A stretch of 9,912 nucleotides of DNA from an uncultured Clostridia bacterium. GTDB taxonomy: Bacteria > Bacillota > Clostridia > Christensenellales > UBA1242. The translations under genes were made by a program, and so were the position numbers. Shown one piece after another: positions 5,805 to 9,912 of this stretch; the first letter of the stretch is position 1; each line of letters begins with the position of its first letter. The notes below the pieces were generated by a model. That model made no database searches, was not told the origin of the DNA, and was given only the letters and a program-made list of their open reading frames with translations. The stretch spans positions 1 through 9,912 of the forward strand of contig USJH01000026.1 of assembly GCA_900554955.1 (NCBI GenBank), written 5' to 3'.

Positions 5805-5838
5805 AAAACCAGACATTTCGTCTGGTTTTTATTTTTTT
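5805..5838. terminator. Terminator hairpin after the M4 peptidase gene
   Basis: Perfect 10-bp stem AAAACCAGAC (5805-5814), loop ATTTC, GTCTGGTTTT (5820-5829). It begins 7 bp beyond the minus-strand stop codon, so it should end the peptidase transcript. The minus-strand tail is UUUUAUUAU, moderate; the plus-strand tail (TTTTTATTTTTTT, 5826-5838) is stronger and overlaps the peptidase stop codon. Confidence 0.8.
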
Positions 5839-8800
5839 AAACTCTAGATTTTTTCTTTACGAAAACCACAATCAAAATAAACAACACAAACAAAGCAATT
5901 GCAATAAGTCCAACTGAAAGCTTTGTAAGTTTAACTTGATATACTGCAGAAACTGACATTTCTCCAGTAACTGTTTGACCATCTTCTCCCCAACGAAGAA
6001 ATTCATATGAAACAAAAGCATTTCCTTTCTTTTCCGGAGCTTTAACATTTTGGTTTACAGATGAACCATATTCAAGTGTTACAACTTCAACTTCATGACC
6101 ATTTTCGTCAAGATATGTAATTTCGTAACTTCTGATAAGATTTTTATAAACCGCTTTAATTTTCATGTTTCTTGTTATAGTGCTGAAATCTTGATCCCAG
6201 CCAATAAACTCATAATCATATTTTGCAGTTGATTGTTTTGTTGGATTTGATGGAGCAACAATAGTTTCATTTTCTTTAATGATATAAACATTGCCATAAA
6301 TTTCTCCATCATTATAGAACGTTACAGTGAAATATAATCTTGCAGTTTGAGCTTCACCCCAAGCTTTGTCAAGATTGAAATATTTTGCGTCACTATAATA
6401 TGAATCATCATAAATCGCAAAGTCACCGTTTCCTTTTTCATCTGAAGAAAATTTAATTTCAGAATTCACAACCACACTTGTCATGTTGTTTCTATAAATC
6501 ACACTGCTGTTTACATTTGTATAGGTTGTGTTTGTAACAGTGAGTGTCAAACTTGATGCAAGATTGCTGTGTGTGATTCCGAGAACACTTCCAGAAAAAG
6601 CTGAAGTTTTGTTGAACACATCATAGATGTTCCCAACCTGTTTTGATCCATCAACCTTGATTGTCATGCCTGTGCAAGCAAACTGATCTCCAACACCAAC
6701 TCCACCAATAAAGCCACCAAGTGAAGCCCCCGCAGTATATGAAACAATGTCTGCAAGTGAAATGCAGTTTACAATGTCAAGATTTTTTGCAAATGTCACA
6801 CCAACAATGCTTCCTGCAATTGGCATATAATATGAAGCACTCTCATTTTCACTGTCATATTCAGCCTCGTGATCATCACCAAGAACAACAAGAGATCCAC
6901 GAAGCAAGAAGTTTGAAATTTCAACTGATGCTTTTGTTGATGACGAAACATTTGTGATATATCCAACAGCACCACCAACAATAAGTCCTGAAACATTTCC
7001 AAGAACATAGCTGTTTTCAATTGTTGAAGCAAGCATTGAGTTTGTATAGCTCTTTCCGTTTCCAGCAATTTTTCCGATAAGTCCACCGGCAACTCCGCTT
7101 GATGAAATTTTAACATTCATTGCTGTTACTGAAGAAATTGTAATTTCTCCAAATGCTTTTGAAACTACACTTGAAGCATTGTTTCCTGTTGAAACAACAT
7201 TTTCAATTGTAAGATTTGAAATCGATGGAGCACTGTTAACTGTTGTAAGTGCCAATAAAGCAGATGACGAATCGGTTGTTGTTGTAACAGAAAATAGTGC
7301 TGGGTTAAACTCATAAAGGCTATATGTTCCATTTGCAGAACCTTTTGAAATTGAATAAAGCCCCAAAGTTGTCATGTTACTGATTGTATATCCATTTCCA
7401 TTGAACGAACCTTTAAAACCACGATATGTAACTCTTGAAAGAACATTGTTTTGATATGTATAAATCACGGTTCCAATTCCTGCCCAAACCTTTCCAGAAA
7501 GGTCAATGTCCGCAGTCAATATATAATTTTTATCTGCATAGTTTGAATAATATCCGCCAGTCATGATTGCACTAAGCCCGGCAAGTTGTTTTGCTGTTGC
7601 AATTTGATAAGGATCAGCAGCAGTTCCCGAACCTTTAAAGTTATATGAGACATCGTCAAGCCAAAACTCAACTTTTTTGAAAACTGGCATTGAATTTGCA
7701 ACAACTTTGAAAGTTGAATCCATATCAAAAGCAGTTGTTCCTTGAATCAAGAACCAATTGTCTGATTTATAATAATTTTTATTGTCAAAATCAAAATCAC
7801 CAGAAAATGCATTATCAGTTGAAAGAATCGTGTTGTTTTCTATAATCGTTGAAGCATCTGCAATGCTGTTATAAGCTTTGTGAACACTATCGTCTTTGAC
7901 AACATTGTTTTCAAAATAGCTTATCCCTTCACCAGCAGAGCCTTCCACAACACCAACAAGCAAACCTGCGCTATTACGGTTTAAAACGTTTTCAAAATTT
8001 ATGATAACCTTGTTATTAAGCAGATAGTTTTGAACCCCAGTAACCTTGATCCCTTCATCACCAGCGTCAAAATCAAGATAACCAACCAGTCCACCACCGG
8101 CAGTATTAGAGCCAGATTGTAAATCTATCGTTGCATTCACAATATTATTTATAAAATGAATTCCATATGCAACCGAAACCAACCCACCACCAGCACTTAT
8201 TGCCTTTATCTTTCCAGAGAAATATGAACTTGAAATTGTCCCGGATTGATAAATTCCAAGGCTTGTATTTTTTACAGTATCAAACCAACCAACAAGTCCA
8301 CCAACATAATCCCCCGACAATGTTGATGTTGCAAAACAGTTCACGATTTTTTGACCGCCATCATTGTTTGTAAAATTTCCAACAAGTCCACCAACAACAT
8401 TTCCTGAAATGTTTAAAGATGATGAACAACCAGAAAGTGTTCCACCAAGTTTTAGAGCAATTGCTCCGGCAGAATCACTTTTTGTGTCAATATCGGTTCC
8501 TTTAACATTAAGATCATAGATATATGCTTTTGAACCACAAACTCCAAAAATTCCAGAGAAATTTGATTTCGCATTTGAAGGAATCTTAATGTCAATTGTG
8601 ATAGTGTTGCTTCCGCCATTGAAATAGCCATCAAATTTCTTTGCATCTGTTCCAATTGCTTCCCAATCGATGTTTGACGAAATTGTAATGTCGCTTGTAA
8701 GGCGATAACGTGCGGTTTGATATTTTGCATCTCCATTGTTAACATAATATGCAACAGAAGCAAGATCTTGAAGAGAGTTTACAAGATATGGGTTTGCAAT

Positions 8801-9912
8801 GCTTCCATCACCTTGCAAAACTGAACAAGAAAGCCCATTCCAAATTTCAATTCCAGTATAGCCCGGAACTCCAATTGTTGCAAAAACCGAGTTGATTATC
8901 ATTTTATTTTCGCTTGAAAATTCAAGGTCGTTTGCAGCTTCAACCATCGCACTGCAAAAATCTGCGATTCCAGCTTTTGTTCCAAGTTTTGTTAAAGTTT
9001 GATACCAAAGTCTTAAAATGTTATATTCCGTGAAAAATTCTGGATTTTGTTTATACATCAAATATGTTGCATAGGTTGGAAGTGTGCAGTTATAGTGAAT
9101 TGCACCATAGTCATTGTCTTCGGTATAGTTTCCACCACATCTGCTGATGTTATTTTTAAAAGAAGTATAGTCTGCAACACAACCATGAAGTGTTGGGTTT
9201 GACATGTCTCTGAAAATGTTGCGAGAATATTTAACAACATCTTCACCCATTTGCCAGAAACCTTCATTTGCAATTCCCTTTCCTTCAATCACTGCACCAA
9301 ATATATCTGAAAAAGCTTCTGCCAAAGCCCCAGATTCACCTTCATAGTCAAAGTCGCAAATCTGGGTTGTGAAAGCATGTTGATATTCGTGACCAACAAT
9401 GTCAATTCCGTTTACAAACGAATAGGTTGGTGAAGTTAACGAAGAACTATTTCCATCACCAAAAATGAAATATCCTTTTGTTCCATTTCCACTTGGACCA
9501 GAATAGCCTGCATTTTCATAGTTTGTTCCAAAGTGAACAATTGCAACAAGATTTATGGTTGCTCCAGATTTATTTTTAATTCCCTTTTGTTCAAATCCAA
9601 AATTGCTTTTGTCCGCATAGAAATCATAACACCTTAAAAGAGAATAATATGCTTTGATTGCATCATCATCATTAAAATTTAAAGTTCCAGTTTCATCATC
9701 ATAATATAAACATGAATAGTTGCTCTTATTTTGCCCATTTGCCATTGCAATGTTTTTTGATGGGTTTGAAAGCGCATAAAAATATGAAGAAGGATTTAAA
9801 ATGCTTGTATATTTCGTTACATCAACTGAAAAAGTTTCGCCATCAATTGTATAAACATGTTTTTCTGTTGTTGTTTTATAGCCCGTTGTTGGCAAAGTGT
9901 CACGAAGAAGTG
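5837..9912 (-). CDS. Membrane-anchored M4 (thermolysin-family) metallopeptidase with large beta-repeat stalk, 5' end missing
   Basis: The frame stays open to the right edge, so signal peptide and propeptide lie outside; TTG 9895 (residue 1 here) is not a start. Residues 1 to about 345 form a thermolysin-type catalytic domain. Zinc/catalytic HEYQH is at 169-173 and GALAEAFSD at 189-197 puts the third ligand E193 20 residues after H173, exactly as in thermolysin. R229 in FRDMSNP matches Arg203 and H267 in GAIHYN matches catalytic His231. NAFW of thermolysin reads NAGY (128-131). Residues 351-740 and 741-1186 are two related beta-rich modules with GLUG-like GGLVG motifs. Two Listeria-Bacteroides-type (InlB_B-like) repeats follow at 1187-1252 and 1256-1321, then a membrane helix at 1327-1346 and the tail KKKSRV. 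No LPXTG motif is present. It is likely a secreted, surface-held protease acting on host or environmental protein; the substrate is unknown. Confidence 0.93.
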   Translation of the reverse strand, partial: LLRDTLPTTGYKTTTEKHVYTIDGETFSVDVTKYTSILNPSSYFYALSNPSKNIAMANGQNKSNYSCLYYDDETGTLNFNDDDAIKAYYSLLRCYDFYADKSNFGFEQKGIKNKSGATINLVAIVHFGTNYENAGYSGPSGNGTKGYFIFGDGNSSSLTSPTYSFVNGIDIVGHEYQHAFTTQICDFDYEGESGALAEAFSDIFGAVIEGKGIANEGFWQMGEDVVKYSRNIFRDMSNPTLHGCVADYTSFKNNISRCGGNYTEDNDYGAIHYNCTLPTYATYLMYKQNPEFFTEYNILRLWYQTLTKLGTKAGIADFCSAMVEAANDLEFSSENKMIINSVFATIGVPGYTGIEIWNGLSCSVLQGDGSIANPYLVNSLQDLASVAYYVNNGDAKYQTARYRLTSDITISSNIDWEAIGTDAKKFDGYFNGGSNTITIDIKIPSNAKSNFSGIFGVCGSKAYIYDLNVKGTDIDTKSDSAGAIALKLGGTLSGCSSSLNISGNVVGGLVGNFTNNDGGQKIVNCFATSTLSGDYVGGLVGWFDTVKNTSLGIYQSGTISSSYFSGKIKAISAGGGLVSVAYGIHFINNIVNATIDLQSGSNTAGGGLVGYLDFDAGDEGIKVTGVQNYLLNNKVIINFENVLNRNSAGLLVGVVEGSAGEGISYFENNVVKDDSVHKAYNSIADASTIIENNTILSTDNAFSGDFDFDNKNYYKSDNWFLIQGTTAFDMDSTFKVVANSMPVFKKVEFWLDDVSYNFKGSGTAADPYQIATAKQLAGLSAIMTGGYYSNYADKNYILTADIDLSGKVWAGIGTVIYTYQNNVLSRVTYRGFKGSFNGNGYTISNMTTLGLYSISKGSANGTYSLYEFNPALFSVTTTTDSSSALLALTTVNSAPSISNLTIENVVSTGNNASSVVSKAFGEITISSVTAMNVKISSSGVAGGLIGKIAGNGKSYTNSMLASTIENSYVLGNVSGLIVGGAVGYITNVSSSTKASVEISNFLLRGSLVVLGDDHEAEYDSENESASYYMPIAGSIVGVTFAKNLDIVNCISLADIVSYTAGASLGGFIGGVGVGDQFACTGMTIKVDGSKQVGNIYDVFNKTSAFSGSVLGITHSNLASSLTLTVTNTTYTNVNSSVIYRNNMTSVVVNSEIKFSSDEKGNGDFAIYDDSYYSDAKYFNLDKAWGEAQTARLYFTVTFYNDGEIYGNVYIIKENETIVAPSNPTKQSTAKYDYEFIGWDQDFSTITRNMKIKAVYKNLIRSYEITYLDENGHEVEVVTLEYGSSVNQNVKAPEKKGNAFVSYEFLRWGEDGQTVTGEMSVSAVYQVKLTKLSVGLIAIALFVLFILIVVFVKKKSRV
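5933..6337 (-). repeat. Two Listeria-Bacteroides-type (InlB_B-like) repeats of the M4 peptidase
   Basis: Residues 1187-1252 contain FTVTFYNDG, the APSNPTK turn, YEFIGWDQDFSTIT and MKIKAVY. Residues 1256-1321 repeat this as SYEITYLDENG, KAPEKKG, YEFLRWGEDGQTVTG and MSVSAVYQ. The family is common in cell-surface proteins of Gram-positive bacteria and Bacteroidetes, where it spaces domains from the envelope. Here it leads straight into the membrane helix. Confidence 0.8.
6338..7675 (-). repeat. Second GLUG-like beta module of the M4 peptidase
   Basis: Residues 741-1186 restart the same plan: GSGTAADPYQIATAKQLAGL, then YILTADIDLSG, FKGSFNGNGYTISNM, and glycine motifs AGGLIGKI, VGGAVGYI, AGSIVGVT and LGGFIGGV. 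The parallel order of landmarks with residues 351-740 indicates an old internal duplication of the stalk. Confidence 0.7.
7676..8845 (-). repeat. First GLUG-like beta module of the M4 peptidase
   Basis: Residues 351-740 open with GDGSIANPYLVNSLQDLAS, then YRLTSDITI, FDGYFNGGSNTITI, FSGIFG and GG(L/A)-type motifs VGGLVGNF, VGGLVGWF, AGGGLVGYL and AGLLVGVV at intervals of roughly 30-70 residues. This pattern is typical of GLUG-type surface proteins, which fold as parallel beta structures in known cases; the fold here is inferred. Confidence 0.7.

Noticed and set aside
6338..8845. CRISPR or tandem DNA repeat array inside the long peptidase gene
   Set aside because: The repetition is at protein level (GLUG-like motifs) with variable spacing and diverged DNA, not regular identical repeats with spacers.

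Overview
The window is AT-rich and compactly packed. It reads as a chromosomal segment of a low-GC, Gram-positive-type bacterium, most likely an uncultured gut-associated member of the Clostridia/Firmicutes. The basis is AGGAGG-type ribosome sites, a consensus sigma-A promoter, A/T-biased codons, short U-tailed terminators, and a large surface protease with Listeria/Bacteroides-type repeats and a C-terminal membrane anchor. The lineage is an inference, since no rRNA or other marker is present. I see no phage, IS, CRISPR, tRNA or rRNA.

Layout. (1) Positions 2-877, plus strand: the 3' part of mnmG (tRNA U34 modification), cut by the left edge. (2) 952-1371, plus strand: a 139-residue soluble protein I do not recognise, with its own textbook promoter (892-920), ending at a hairpin (1377-1408) that also closes the facing operon. 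(3) 5137 down to 1426, minus strand: a tight three-gene operon for amino-sugar activation. It encodes a stand-alone GlmU-type acetyltransferase, then glmM, then glmS, with junctions of +2 and -13 nt. (4) 5138-5365: a divergent control region with several inverted repeats between the glm operon and a plus-strand HU gene (5366-5638). (5) 5639-5836: two terminators and nothing else recognisable. (6) 5837-9912, minus strand: an enormous extracellular, membrane-anchored M4 (thermolysin-family) metallopeptidase whose 5' end lies beyond the right edge.

Function. GlmS makes glucosamine-6-P from fructose-6-P and glutamine, GlmM converts it to glucosamine-1-P, and the acetyltransferase makes GlcNAc-1-P. 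The fourth step to UDP-GlcNAc, normally done by the N-terminal half of GlmU, is absent here, so it must be supplied from elsewhere. This split is the clearest departure from the usual pathway layout. The surface protease and the unknown 139-residue protein are the other items worth following. I find no evidence for a wholly new multigene system; the strongest unexplained signals are the GTGAAC-type palindromes in the divergent region.
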